From positions 1,240,001-1,304,000 of the forward strand of contig NZ_BSST01000001.1 of the NCBI RefSeq assembly GCF_030161395.1: DNA of 64,000 nt, read 5' to 3'. Made by a program: the position numbers and the translations under genes. The notes beneath the pieces were generated by a model. That model was not told where the DNA came from. It did not search any database and saw only the letters and a program-made list of their open reading frames with translations. The first letter of the stretch is position 1. Each line of letters opens with the position of its first letter. This document shows, piece after piece, positions 9,202-18,055 of this stretch. Source of the stretch: Thalassotalea insulae (GTDB lineage: Bacteria; Pseudomonadota; Gammaproteobacteria; Enterobacterales; Alteromonadaceae).

Positions 9202-11444
9202 TTTATTTTCCTAGTTGGTGACTGGCATAGTGATAACGCGTTAGCAACAATGTCATCTTTAGAAGGTAAAACATGATACGCCGCACTGCCTAATGGGATA
9301 AAACTGTCTGCACCACATAAACGTTTGATCTGCTGTGCGGCTTTTTCGTGACAATGTTCAGTTAATAACGCCATTAACGCTTCGCTGATCGATCCAGTTT
9401 GTCGACATTCATCAACAATTAATACTTTTTGACAATCTTTTACCTGCTCAATAATGCCGGCTTCGTCTAATGGTGCTAACCAGCGTAAATCAACAACTCG
9501 GGCATTCACTCCCTGTTGCGCTAATTCTTGTTGCGCCTGACGCGATAAATAATAGCCATTACCATAAGTCAAAATACATAAATCCTGACCTTCGCCAGCC
9601 ACTTTCACTGTCATTTGCGTGGCAAGATCCTCAGTCGCTTGTTCGGGTGTTTGTTCAAGATAATCAAAGGTCCATAAACCATCACCTTCCTGATGCAAAT
9701 CTTTAGTCATATAAAGCGCGATGGGTTCTAAAAACACCACCACCCGCTGCTGCTCTTGAGCCAGCCGCACTGAGGTTCTTAGCATCTGCTGCGCATCGCC
9801 ACCATTGGATGGACAAGCTAAAATTAACCCTGGAATATCACGAAATACCGCAAACGAATTATCATTGTGAAAATGGCCACCAAAGCCTTTTTGGTAAGCC
9901 AATCCTGCAATGCGGATCACCATAGGATTGGTATACTGACCTTTACTGAAAAACGATAACGTCGCCGCTTCACCGCGTATTTGATCTTCTGCATTATGAA
10001 CATAGGCTAAAAACTGAATTTCAGGAATAGGCACAAAACCGTTATGGGCTAAGCCAATGGCACCGCCTAATATTGACTGTTCATCAAGCAGTGTATTCAT
10101 CACTCGATTTTTACCAAAGCGATCGACCAGCTTAGTAGTGACATTATAGACGCCACCTTTGCGGGCAATATCTTCACCAAGCAACACGACATTGCTGTGC
10201 TCTGCCATGACATCGATTAACGTCCAGTTGATAAGCTTAGCCAGGTGCTGTTTCTTTTTAAGATTATGCTTTTCATGGGCAAACAGCTTCATCCGTTGTT
10301 CACTATCCACTTGATTCCGATAACGATTATCAGTGATTACTGGCGGATTAAGACTAGCCATCACCTGCTCAGCACTCTCTAGTCTCGACTTATTAATAAC
10401 CTGTTCGGCCACCGTCACGACTCGCTGAGCAATTCGCTGATAAATATCAACAATTTGCTCAGCGGTTAAAATGTCATTATCCAGTAAAATAGCCGCACTA
10501 TGTAATAACGGATCATTACGTTCATTATCATCAATTTGTTGCTCTTTACGATAAACAAACTCAGCATCAGAACCGGCATGGCCTAATAAACGGATCAGTC
10601 TGAGATGTAAAAATACCGGTTTCTGTTTTTCACGCGCCAGTTTTGCCGCCTGCAACGTGGTTCGGTAAGTATCTAAGACATTCAAACCATCACAGGTTAA
10701 ATAAATCAACCCTGCCCGATCTTTATAGTTAGCTTCTACCCAGCCATTAGGGGTTGAAGTAGAAATACCAATACCATTGTCTTCACAAACAAACACTATC
10801 GGCATAGGTATCGACTGATACGCAGCCCACGCCGCACTGTTAATTGCTCCTTGGGCAGTTGAATGGTTCGATGATGCATCACCAAAACTACAAACGATCA
10901 CACTATCGTTTGGCATCTCTCCCTGATGACCAAGACGCTTAGCCAAACCAACAGAAAATGCAGCCCCCATCGCTTTTGGCAAATGCGATGCAATCGTACT
11001 GGTTTGAGGTGGAATAGCTAATGCTTTACTACCAAGCACCTTATGACGACCACCAGAAATAGGATCATCTTTTGCGGCGGCAAATGACAGCAACATATCA
11101 TAGATTGAGGTTTGGCCATCCACTTGCTTACCACGCTGAATGGTAAAAGCACCACTTCGGTAATGTAAAAATGCCATATCGGTTGGTCTAAATGCTTTTG
11201 CACTAGCGGCATTTCCTTCATGGCCAGAGCTTCCTATAGTATAGAAGCTTTGACCATTTTTTTGCATCACCCGAGAGTGTAAATCTAAATGACGACTGAT
11301 AACCTGAGTTTCAAACAAGTCAACAACATCATTCGCTGATAGCCCAACCCCTTCTGGTGTCAACGACACACTTAATTGCGGCAGTTGTTGCTGCTTAATA
11401 CAACGAATAAAATTTTCTTTTAAGCTCTGATTACGATCAGACAT
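9198..11444 (-). CDS. 2-oxoacid dehydrogenase E1, alpha and beta subunits fused
   Basis: A thiamine-diphosphate decarboxylase of 748 residues. The alpha-like half (about 1-380) has 'GSSGHEGNAA', and the TPP motif starts 'CSFGDASSNHSTAQGA' with 'VCEDNGIGIST' after it. The beta-like half (about 400-740) has 'LLGEDIARKGGVYNVTTKL', 'DEQSILGGAIGLAHNGFVPIPEIQF' and 'VDLRWLAPLD', as in branched-chain 2-oxoacid dehydrogenase E1-beta. The fusion replaces two separate genes. No E2 (lipoyl acyltransferase) or E3 is present nearby. It is followed by the FabD-like gene (4-base overlap) and preceded by gcdH (58-base gap), so it probably belongs to an acyl-CoA or amino acid catabolic unit. Substrate unknown. 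Confidence 0.85.
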   Translation of the reverse strand: MSDRNQSLKENFIRCIKQQQLPQLSVSLTPEGVGLSANDVVDLFETQVISRHLDLHSRVMQKNGQSFYTIGSSGHEGNAASAKAFRPTDMAFLHYRSGAFTIQRGKQVDGQTSIYDMLLSFAAAKDDPISGGRHKVLGSKALAIPPQTSTIASHLPKAMGAAFSVGLAKRLGHQGEMPNDSVIVCSFGDASSNHSTAQGAINSAAWAAYQSIPMPIVFVCEDNGIGISTSTPNGWVEANYKDRAGLIYLTCDGLNVLDTYRTTLQAAKLAREKQKPVFLHLRLIRLLGHAGSDAEFVYRKEQQIDDNERNDPLLHSAAILLDNDILTAEQIVDIYQRIAQRVVTVAEQVINKSRLESAEQVMASLNPPVITDNRYRNQVDSEQRMKLFAHEKHNLKKKQHLAKLINWTLIDVMAEHSNVVLLGEDIARKGGVYNVTTKLVDRFGKNRVMNTLLDEQSILGGAIGLAHNGFVPIPEIQFLAYVHNAEDQIRGEAATLSFFSKGQYTNPMVIRIAGLAYQKGFGGHFHNDNSFAVFRDIPGLILACPSNGGDAQQMLRTSVRLAQEQQRVVVFLEPIALYMTKDLHQEGDGLWTFDYLEQTPEQATEDLATQMTVKVAGEGQDLCILTYGNGYYLSRQAQQELAQQGVNARVVDLRWLAPLDEAGIIEQVKDCQKVLIVDECRQTGSISEALMALLTEHCHEKAAQQIKRLCGADSFIPLGSAAYHVLPSKDDIVANALSLCQSPTRKIK

Positions 11445-11502
11445 GGCATTTCACCTACTACTTTTTATTGTTTTTGCTTTTGTTATTATCAATAAAACAG
11501 CA

Positions 11503-12690
11503 TTAGAAAAATGCCTGAATACCGGTTTGTGCTCGACCTAAAATTAACGCGTGAATATCATGAGTGCCCTCATAAGTGTTAACCGCTTCAAGGTTGATCA
11601 TATGACGTATGACATGAAACTCATCTGCTATACCGTTACCACCATGCATATCACGTGCGATACGCGCAATCTCTAATGCCTTACCACATGAGTTGCGTTT
11701 TACTAGTGAAATAGCTTCTGGTGCTAAAGTCCCGGCGTCCATTAATCGGCCCACTTGTAAGCTGGCAAATAACGCAGTGGTAATTTCTGTTTGCATATCC
11801 GCCAACTTCTTTTGTACCAACTGCGTCGCTGCTAACGGACGACCAAACTGTTCACGATCTAAGGTGTATTGTCTTGCGGCATGCCAGCAGTATTCTGCCG
11901 CCCCTAAAGCTCCCCAGGAAATGCCATAACGCGCCTTATTCAAACAGCCAAACGGACCAGAAAGTCCTTGTACATTTGGCAGTAAGTTTTCTTCAGGAAC
12001 AAAAACATTATCCATCACCACTTCGCCGGTAATAGAGGCACGTAATGAAAACTTACCTTCAATTTTCGGTGCAGAAAGACCGTCCATGCCTTTTTCAAGA
12101 ATAAAGCCTTTGATCACACCGTCAAGTTTTGCCCAGATAATAAAGACATCAGCAATCGGAGAGTTAGTGATCCACATTTTGTTACCGGTTAAACAATAAC
12201 CGCCATCGACTTTAACAGCACGGGTAGAAAGGCTCGCCGGATCTGAACCTGAATTAGGTTCAGTTAAACCGAAGCAACCAATTAACTCTCCAGTTGCTAG
12301 CTTAGGCAGATATTTCATTTTCTGCTCTTCACTGCCATAAGCATAAATTGGATGCATCACTAATGACGACTGCACACTCATTGCGCTACGGTAACCACTA
12401 TCGACTCGCTCCACTTCTCGGGCAATCAAGCCGTAAGTAACATAATTAACGTTGGCGCAGCCATATTTCTCTTCAATGGTACAACCGAGCAAACCGAGTT
12501 CACCCAGTTCTCGCATAATTTCAGGATCAAAGATTTCATTACGGTTCGCTTCTAACACCCGCGGCATTAACTTTTCCTGACAGTACTGGTGAGCACTGTC
12601 GCGGATCATGCGTTCTTCTTCAGATAATAGTGAATCAAGTAACAGTGGGTCTTGCCAGTTAAAGCTAGGTTTTGATGATGCGTTTGACAT
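11503..12690 (-). CDS. gcdH: Glutaryl-CoA dehydrogenase (acyl-CoA dehydrogenase family)
   Basis: A flavoenzyme that oxidises and decarboxylates glutaryl-CoA to crotonyl-CoA in lysine/tryptophan breakdown. It has 395 residues, as usual. The family signatures 'CFGLTEPNSGSDP' and 'DMHGGNGIADEFHVIRHMINLEAVNTYEGTHD' (in two pieces) are present; Glu374 in YEGTHD is the catalytic base. 'SAMSVQSSLVMHPI' and 'REFGRPLAATQLVQKKLADM'-like text (here DREQFGRPL) match GcdH better than short-chain acyl-CoA dehydrogenases. It is divergent from a LysR gene, as gcdH is from gcdR in other proteobacteria. Confidence 0.88.
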   Translation of the reverse strand: MSNASSKPSFNWQDPLLLDSLLSEEERMIRDSAHQYCQEKLMPRVLEANRNEIFDPEIMRELGELGLLGCTIEEKYGCANVNYVTYGLIAREVERVDSGYRSAMSVQSSLVMHPIYAYGSEEQKMKYLPKLATGELIGCFGLTEPNSGSDPASLSTRAVKVDGGYCLTGNKMWITNSPIADVFIIWAKLDGVIKGFILEKGMDGLSAPKIEGKFSLRASITGEVVMDNVFVPEENLLPNVQGLSGPFGCLNKARYGISWGALGAAEYCWHAARQYTLDREQFGRPLAATQLVQKKLADMQTEITTALFASLQVGRLMDAGTLAPEAISLVKRNSCGKALEIARIARDMHGGNGIADEFHVIRHMINLEAVNTYEGTHDIHALILGRAQTGIQAFF

Positions 12691-12774
12691 AAATTTTCCT
12701 GATCTTGTTATATCTATAAAACTAGATGTTATTTAAGTGGCTAAAGGTTAATCAATAATAAAGTAAAGTTAAAA

Positions 12775-12812
12775 TATAGTTTTCCTTTATTATCTATAGA
12801 AAAAAACTATAG
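12775..12812. promoter_or_regulatory. Candidate LysR-regulator operator between gcdH and the LysR gene
   Basis: A 9-bp inverted repeat TATAGTTTT (12775-12783) and AAAACTATA (12803-12811). Nested in it are two palindromic CTATAG hexamers (12794-12799 and 12807-12812). Such A+T-rich dyads in the gap between a LysR gene and its divergent target are typical of LysR binding regions. This is a sequence observation; binding is inferred. Confidence 0.5.
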
Positions 12813-12844
12813 CTATTAATCGACAATTACGAAATAATCTCGCT

Positions 12845-13678
12845 ATGGATTTAAAGCATTTAAAATATTTTATCAACGTGTTCGAGCAGCAAAGTTTTAG
12901 CGCTGCCGCTAAAGCGTGTTTTATTGCACAACCATCGATATCTGCCGCTGTTGCACAATTAGAAACGGAAATAGATCAAATCTTATTTATCCGTCACGCC
13001 CGTGGTGTCACCCCAACAGAGCAAGGGGTTAAACTTTATCCACTGGCAAAACAGTTGTTAGGACAGGCAGATGCCATTAAAGCATCGTTCCAAACGAATA
13101 CAGCTAAACAAAGCTTTAATCTTGGTGTAACTAAAGGTCTCGGGGTAAAGCGCATGAGCCTGTTGCTTAAAGATTTTACCGCTATCGCCGCGAATATCGA
13201 ATTGACCTTAGTGCCACAATATGAAAACTGTGATGCGCGTATTGTCATTAAAGAAGAACTCAAAGACGGCGAACATTATCAGCCGATCTGGCAAGAAGAT
13301 TATCTTATCGCCATGCCACATAATCATCCGCTGTCATTAAAAGATGCGATTGAACTCCATGACTTTGATCAGCTGGCCTTTATTCAGCGTACTCCTTGCA
13401 ATGCCTGGCAAGTGTTAACCGATACTTTTACCTTAACAGGGATCCAATTGGATATTCGCGCAAAAATTCAAACAATAGATTACGCCTTAGGCTTAGTTCG
13501 CGCAGGCTTAGGCTGCGCGTTAGTCCCCGCTCATAAAGAAATTATCGAACAAAACGACTTAGCTTTTAAAGCCATTAATGGCATGCAGTTAACCCGGGAA
13601 ATTGTGCTTGCTTATCAGCAGCAAACACCTCTGATCAATAAGCTTATTAGTCTGGTCAAACACCTAGATAATCTGTAA
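12845..13678 (+). CDS. LysR-family transcriptional regulator, probably of gcdH
   Basis: A 277-residue LysR protein. The winged helix-turn-helix at the N-terminus reads 'YFINVFEQQSFSAAAKACFIAQPSISAAVAQLE', followed by the linker helix and a substrate-binding domain with 'GLVRAGLGCALVPAH'. It is slightly shorter than the usual 295-310 residues; the effector domain seems condensed rather than broken. The divergent arrangement with gcdH and the dyad between them suggest it controls the gcdH-E1-acyltransferase unit. Confidence 0.85.
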   Translation: MDLKHLKYFINVFEQQSFSAAAKACFIAQPSISAAVAQLETEIDQILFIRHARGVTPTEQGVKLYPLAKQLLGQADAIKASFQTNTAKQSFNLGVTKGLGVKRMSLLLKDFTAIAANIELTLVPQYENCDARIVIKEELKDGEHYQPIWQEDYLIAMPHNHPLSLKDAIELHDFDQLAFIQRTPCNAWQVLTDTFTLTGIQLDIRAKIQTIDYALGLVRAGLGCALVPAHKEIIEQNDLAFKAINGMQLTREIVLAYQQQTPLINKLISLVKHLDNL

Positions 13679-13804
13679 TTCCATGACTTAAGTCTTACCT
13701 TACACTAACTTACAACTCACCAACATTTTTCCAACACTTAACCGCAAGATTCACACAAGCGTTTCATTAACAATAGCGCCAAATACAAATACCTTGGCAA
13801 TCTA

Positions 13805-15856
13805 ATGAAAACAACATTTACTTTATCAACACTAGCATTAGTGTTAACCAACCAGTTTAGCACTATCGCTAATGCCGCAGATGGCTCACCAGCAAAACTC
13901 GATGACACTATCGAAACTATCGAAGTGCAAGCACGGCGCAACCAAGCTAATACCGAGGTCAGCATTGAAACTGAAAAACTATTAGCAATTGCTGGCTTAG
14001 ATCATGACCCCCTCAATTCGGTCTTCAGTATGCCAGGCGTAGTTTATGCGGGCGGAGATGATGGCGGCGCACCTGCAATTCGCGGCTCGTCACCTGACGA
14101 TAATGCGTTTTATATCGATGATATGCCGGTTGGTTATATTTTCCATCTGTTTGGCGACAGTATTTTCAACGAAAACATCGTGCGAGATTTTCAACTGCAC
14201 CCTGCTGCGTTTGGTAGTCGATACGGTAATGCCACTGGCGGCGTTTTTGATGTTCAACTGCGAGACCCAAAAAACCAAGATATTACCACGACATTAGATG
14301 CCAGCTTATTAAAAACCGGCATCATGGTGGAAGGTGGCATCACCGAAGATCAGGCCTTCTATTTTTCTTATCGTCGCAGTTTAATTCACTTATTTTTGCC
14401 TGAAGGTGAAGAAGAAGATGGTTATACCGTTTTTAAGGCACCAGTGAGTGACGATTACCAAGGTAAATATCAATGGCTGATTGGTGATAACCATAAGCTG
14501 ACATTTACCGTCAACGGTGCCAGTGATACCGGAGGAATAAATATTTCCGAGGCTTCAGAGCAAGGACGTGTTGATCCTGACTCGATTGGCGATCTAAAAC
14601 TATCAACAAATTTTAATAATCAGGGACTTTCCTGGCAGTACTTTGGTGATGGCGGCAAAATCATGCAACTGGTCTTAGGCCATACCAGCCTAAACTCAAA
14701 GGAAAACTACGGTCAAGGACAATATATAGACATAGATACAGAACAATATAACGCTAGGTTTCAATATCAAATCGATTGGTTTGACGCACATACCTTGGTA
14801 CTTGGCAGTGATATGCAACAGCAAGAAAGCAAATACAGTTTTGATGCCATTCCCTACTACTGCACCGATCACGATCAGGACTGTGAAAGCAAAAAAGGGC
14901 AACGCATTCAAGATACCGATAAATTAACCAATCAAACCATTGCCTTATATGCCGATGATATCTGGCAATTTAATAGCAATTTGCAATTCACTCTGGGATT
15001 GCGAGCCGAGCGAAATGACTATACTGACCAATCCTTCCTTCATCATAGGTTAGCCCTTAACTGGCAAATCAACGATGACCTGCAAATGACAGTCAAACAA
15101 GGGTCTTACAGTCGCTTTCCTGATATAGCAACGGTGCTGCGTAAAATTGGCAACCCTGAACTGAACTCCCCTAAAGCACAGCATTATTCTGTCGGTTTTA
15201 ATTACCAACTCAATGATTTATGGCACAGTTCTGTCGATATCTATTATAAGGACCTCGGTGATTTACCTCGTTCTTTAGACGATGACGATGCGAATGCTGA
15301 TCTGCATTATAGCAATGATATGTCTGGCAGCGCCAAAGGGATAGAGTGGGTTGTAGAACGAGAATTAGCAGACGATTGGTACGGCTGGGCATCAATAAGC
15401 TGGTCAAAAAGCGATCGCACCGATGAATTTACCAAGCAAACCACTGAGTATTATCTCGATACGCCACTACTTGCCAATTTGGTAGCCAATTACCAGATGA
15501 ATGAGCGTTGGGATTTTGGCGTCCGATTAACGGTACGTAGTGGACAAAAATACACGCCGATAACCGCACTTAAAGAAAATCCTGATTACCCGGAGCACTT
15601 CTTACCTGTTTATGGTGAGCTGAACAGTAAAACCTTACCAACCTATTATCGTTTAGATTTGCAGGCGAACTATAAAACTCAATACTGGGGCAATGACGCC
15701 GAATGGAGCTTTGCCTTACTTAACGCACTAAACAATGACAATATCTCCGGCTACTATTACGCACCTGATGGCAATGAAACATTAACCGATTATAAAATTG
15801 AAGGCGAAGAAGGCATGGCGATATTCCCGTCTATTGGCTTAAAAATGCAATTTTAA
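13805..15856 (+). CDS. TonB-dependent outer membrane receptor
   Basis: A 683-residue receptor with a signal peptide (residues 1-25, ending NAA/DG). The plug domain includes 'NSVFSMPGVVYAGGDDGGAPAIRGSSPDDNAF' in pieces and 'YGNATGGVFDVQLR'. It is followed by a beta barrel ending in 'GLKMQF', with the terminal Phe recognised by the BAM machinery. It lacks an N-terminal STN signalling domain. The substrate cannot be read; the extracellular loops are rich in Asp. No Fur box or LacI operator was seen upstream. It sits alone between a LysR gene and the MipA/DUF3019 cluster. Confidence 0.85.
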   Translation: MKTTFTLSTLALVLTNQFSTIANAADGSPAKLDDTIETIEVQARRNQANTEVSIETEKLLAIAGLDHDPLNSVFSMPGVVYAGGDDGGAPAIRGSSPDDNAFYIDDMPVGYIFHLFGDSIFNENIVRDFQLHPAAFGSRYGNATGGVFDVQLRDPKNQDITTTLDASLLKTGIMVEGGITEDQAFYFSYRRSLIHLFLPEGEEEDGYTVFKAPVSDDYQGKYQWLIGDNHKLTFTVNGASDTGGINISEASEQGRVDPDSIGDLKLSTNFNNQGLSWQYFGDGGKIMQLVLGHTSLNSKENYGQGQYIDIDTEQYNARFQYQIDWFDAHTLVLGSDMQQQESKYSFDAIPYYCTDHDQDCESKKGQRIQDTDKLTNQTIALYADDIWQFNSNLQFTLGLRAERNDYTDQSFLHHRLALNWQINDDLQMTVKQGSYSRFPDIATVLRKIGNPELNSPKAQHYSVGFNYQLNDLWHSSVDIYYKDLGDLPRSLDDDDANADLHYSNDMSGSAKGIEWVVERELADDWYGWASISWSKSDRTDEFTKQTTEYYLDTPLLANLVANYQMNERWDFGVRLTVRSGQKYTPITALKENPDYPEHFLPVYGELNSKTLPTYYRLDLQANYKTQYWGNDAEWSFALLNALNNDNISGYYYAPDGNETLTDYKIEGEEGMAIFPSIGLKMQF

Positions 15857-16040
15857 GCCAACAATTTTCCTATATTCGCTTACAATTTTTAAACACTTCT
15901 CATGCAGATAAAACTGCCCATGCGTAACAACATTTGTTAATATCTCGTTGCAATTGGGCGGTATTTATTACCTCATCAAGTTAAAAAAAATAATATCATT
16001 CGCACTATGAGTCTAGGTGCATTTTGGGAAATGACATCAT

Positions 16041-16898
16041 ATGCTTAACAAATTAAGCTGCTGCTTATTACTGGTGTTTTGTTTAAGTAGCTATGCTGCT
16101 GGCAACGACAAAAAACCAAGTAACGAAAGTACCGTTTTTAATGAAACCTTCAGCTGGCAAGCGCAAATGGGTTTTTCATTGCACTATAATGACACCATTA
16201 TTGAAGGGGTAGAACAATCTTATCTTGATGATTATATAAATCTTTCCTTATTGTTCGATTTTTACTACAAAGGGTTTTTCATCCAAACCAATTATCGCCG
16301 TCTAGATACCCATATTCTAGGCGCAGAAATTGGCTATCAACTGATCAATAATGATGATTGGGAGCTGGACATTATTACCAGAAGCTATATTGGCGGCTTC
16401 GATTCAGCAGAAATCATCGAAAATTCAGATAAAGACCTTCCTATCATGGAAGGACTGAAAGTAAGGGATCTCGGTGATGGTCTTGCAATTCGTTATTCCC
16501 GCTATTTCAATGACAGCTACTTCTCAGTAGATGTAGCGAATTTGGCAGCATTAAGTGATGCAAAGGGCTGGGTAATCGATGCTTTTTATAGTCATCTGAT
16601 CCCCTATAGAAACTGGGATATTTACTTGAATACCGGTTTAAGTATCTATTCAAGCGCTACAACTAACTACTATATCGGTATCGGTAACAGCGAAGTACTG
16701 GACATTCGTCCTCATTATCAAACGGGTACTGGCGGTAAAATACAATTTGAGTTTTATGCCCAACGGCCACTGTCAGAATCATGGACATTTAACGTCGGTT
16801 TTAGTCAAAGCTATTACAGCAATAACATCGCCGATAGCCCAATCGTCGACTCCCAGGGTGCAACCCAGTTACTAGCGGGGGTCATCTATGTATTCTAA
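16041..16898 (+). CDS. MipA/OmpV family outer membrane protein
   Basis: A 285-residue outer membrane barrel with a signal peptide (about 1-20, LSSYAAG). The alternating aromatic strands ('GLAIRYSRYFNDSYFSVDV', 'YQTGTGGKIQFEFYAQRPLSESW') and final 'LLAGVIYVF' are typical of MipA/OmpV barrels. The family includes murein-hydrolase scaffold MipA and Vibrio OmpV. It overlaps the next gene by 11 bases and heads a run that ends with a two-component system, suggesting that expression is tied to envelope sensing. Confidence 0.8.
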   Translation: MLNKLSCCLLLVFCLSSYAAGNDKKPSNESTVFNETFSWQAQMGFSLHYNDTIIEGVEQSYLDDYINLSLLFDFYYKGFFIQTNYRRLDTHILGAEIGYQLINNDDWELDIITRSYIGGFDSAEIIENSDKDLPIMEGLKVRDLGDGLAIRYSRYFNDSYFSVDVANLAALSDAKGWVIDAFYSHLIPYRNWDIYLNTGLSIYSSATTNYYIGIGNSEVLDIRPHYQTGTGGKIQFEFYAQRPLSESWTFNVGFSQSYYSNNIADSPIVDSQGATQLLAGVIYVF

Positions 16899-17316
16899 GC
16901 TAGGCAAGGGAATTGCGTGGTTTTTTGCAGTTATCTGCGGGCTAACAACGATGACAGTAATCGCTAGCCAGGAAGCACTACAAGATCGGACAAACAAGAC
17001 AAAGGTAAATTTTCAGGCCAAACCGGCAAATTGTGTTGCACTGCGCCAAGGACGCACCTGCTTTGCCACCGTTTCTTTATCCTGGCATACCGCTAACCGC
17101 GGTCATTTTTGTATTTATGAAAAAGCCAGTAATAAAGTCATGCAGTGCTGGAATAATAGTCAGGGAAATACCCTGCAATTTGAATTTGAATCGAATGAAA
17201 AAATCGCTTATCAGCTGAGGGCTACTGAGCAAAACATTATTATTGCTGAGACCAGTGTTGATGTTAGTTGGGTCCATAAAGCAACTGTGAGAAAAAGACG
17301 TTGGCGTTTGTTTTAA
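16888..17316 (+). CDS. DUF3019 family exported protein
   Basis: A small secreted protein of 142 residues. An N-terminal hydrophobic signal (IAWFFAVICGLTTMTVIA) precedes a domain with four cysteines (CVALRQGRTCF ... FCIYEK ... MQCWN), which probably form disulfides in the periplasm, and a basic C-terminus (RKRRWRLF). The cysteine/tryptophan pattern fits DUF3019, a family I know mainly as a neighbour of MipA and two-component genes in alteromonads. Function unknown. The start overlaps the mipA-like gene by 11 bases. Confidence 0.7.
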   Translation: MYSKLGKGIAWFFAVICGLTTMTVIASQEALQDRTNKTKVNFQAKPANCVALRQGRTCFATVSLSWHTANRGHFCIYEKASNKVMQCWNNSQGNTLQFEFESNEKIAYQLRATEQNIIIAETSVDVSWVHKATVRKRRWRLF

Positions 17317-17351
17317 CTGGTACGAGAACAAGGGCTAAGTGAGGGAATAAC

Positions 17352-18053
17352 ATGAATGAGCAACACCGTATTTTATTGGTTGAAGATGACTTAACACTGG
17401 CGGACTGGGTAATTGAATACTTACAAGAGCAAAACTTTCTAGTTGAACACGTTGCTCGCGGCGATTTAGTGATAGAGAAATTGACGAGCTTTGATCCAGC
17501 ACTGGTATTGCTAGACGTGATGCTACCTGGTCTCAACGGCATCGAAGTGTGTCGCTTGATCCGTCAAGATGCTAATTTACCTATCATTATGCTAACGGCT
17601 CGCGCCGACGAATTTGATGAAGTCATAGGCCTAGAAGCCGGCGCTAATGATTATGTTATCAAACCAGTCAGACCCAGAGCTTTATTGGCTCGCATTAATA
17701 GCGCTTTAAAAAATCAACCGGCAACTGAGCAAAAATCCAATGAAATCAAGTTAGGTAGCTTGCTCATTAATGGTGAAGCTAATCGCGTCACTTATCAGGG
17801 CAAAGAAATCGAACTGTCCACCAGTTTATTCGCATTCTTATGGTTTCTCGCCAGCCATCCTGGCGAAGTCGTCGACCGAGATACGGTATTTAAAGCACTG
17901 AAAAATCGAGAATACGACGGACAAGATCGCCGTTTTGACGTGATGTTATCGACCTTACGTAAAATTTTTAACGACGATCCCCAAAGTCCGAAAAAATTCA
18001 AAACTGTCTGGGGTAAAGGCTATTTATTCGTTGCCGATGCCTGGAATGAATAA
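17352..18053 (+). CDS. OmpR/PhoB-type response regulator (CarR/VprA- or RstA-like)
   Basis: A 233-residue regulator. The receiver domain has acidic pair E11/D12/D13, phospho-acceptor Asp55 (in 'LVLLDVMLPGLNG') and the conserved Lys in 'YVIKPVRP'. The C-terminal winged helix includes 'LSTSLFAFLWFLASHPGEVVDRDTVF' in pieces and 'VMLSTLRKIFNDDPQSPKKFKTVWGKGYLF'. It is 2 bases from the kinase gene, so the two are coupled. Position next to an OmpV-type gene recalls V. cholerae carR/vprA, a homology that needs a tree to prove. Confidence 0.88.
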   Translation: MNEQHRILLVEDDLTLADWVIEYLQEQNFLVEHVARGDLVIEKLTSFDPALVLLDVMLPGLNGIEVCRLIRQDANLPIIMLTARADEFDEVIGLEAGANDYVIKPVRPRALLARINSALKNQPATEQKSNEIKLGSLLINGEANRVTYQGKEIELSTSLFAFLWFLASHPGEVVDRDTVFKALKNREYDGQDRRFDVMLSTLRKIFNDDPQSPKKFKTVWGKGYLFVADAWNE

Positions 18054-18055
18054 CG

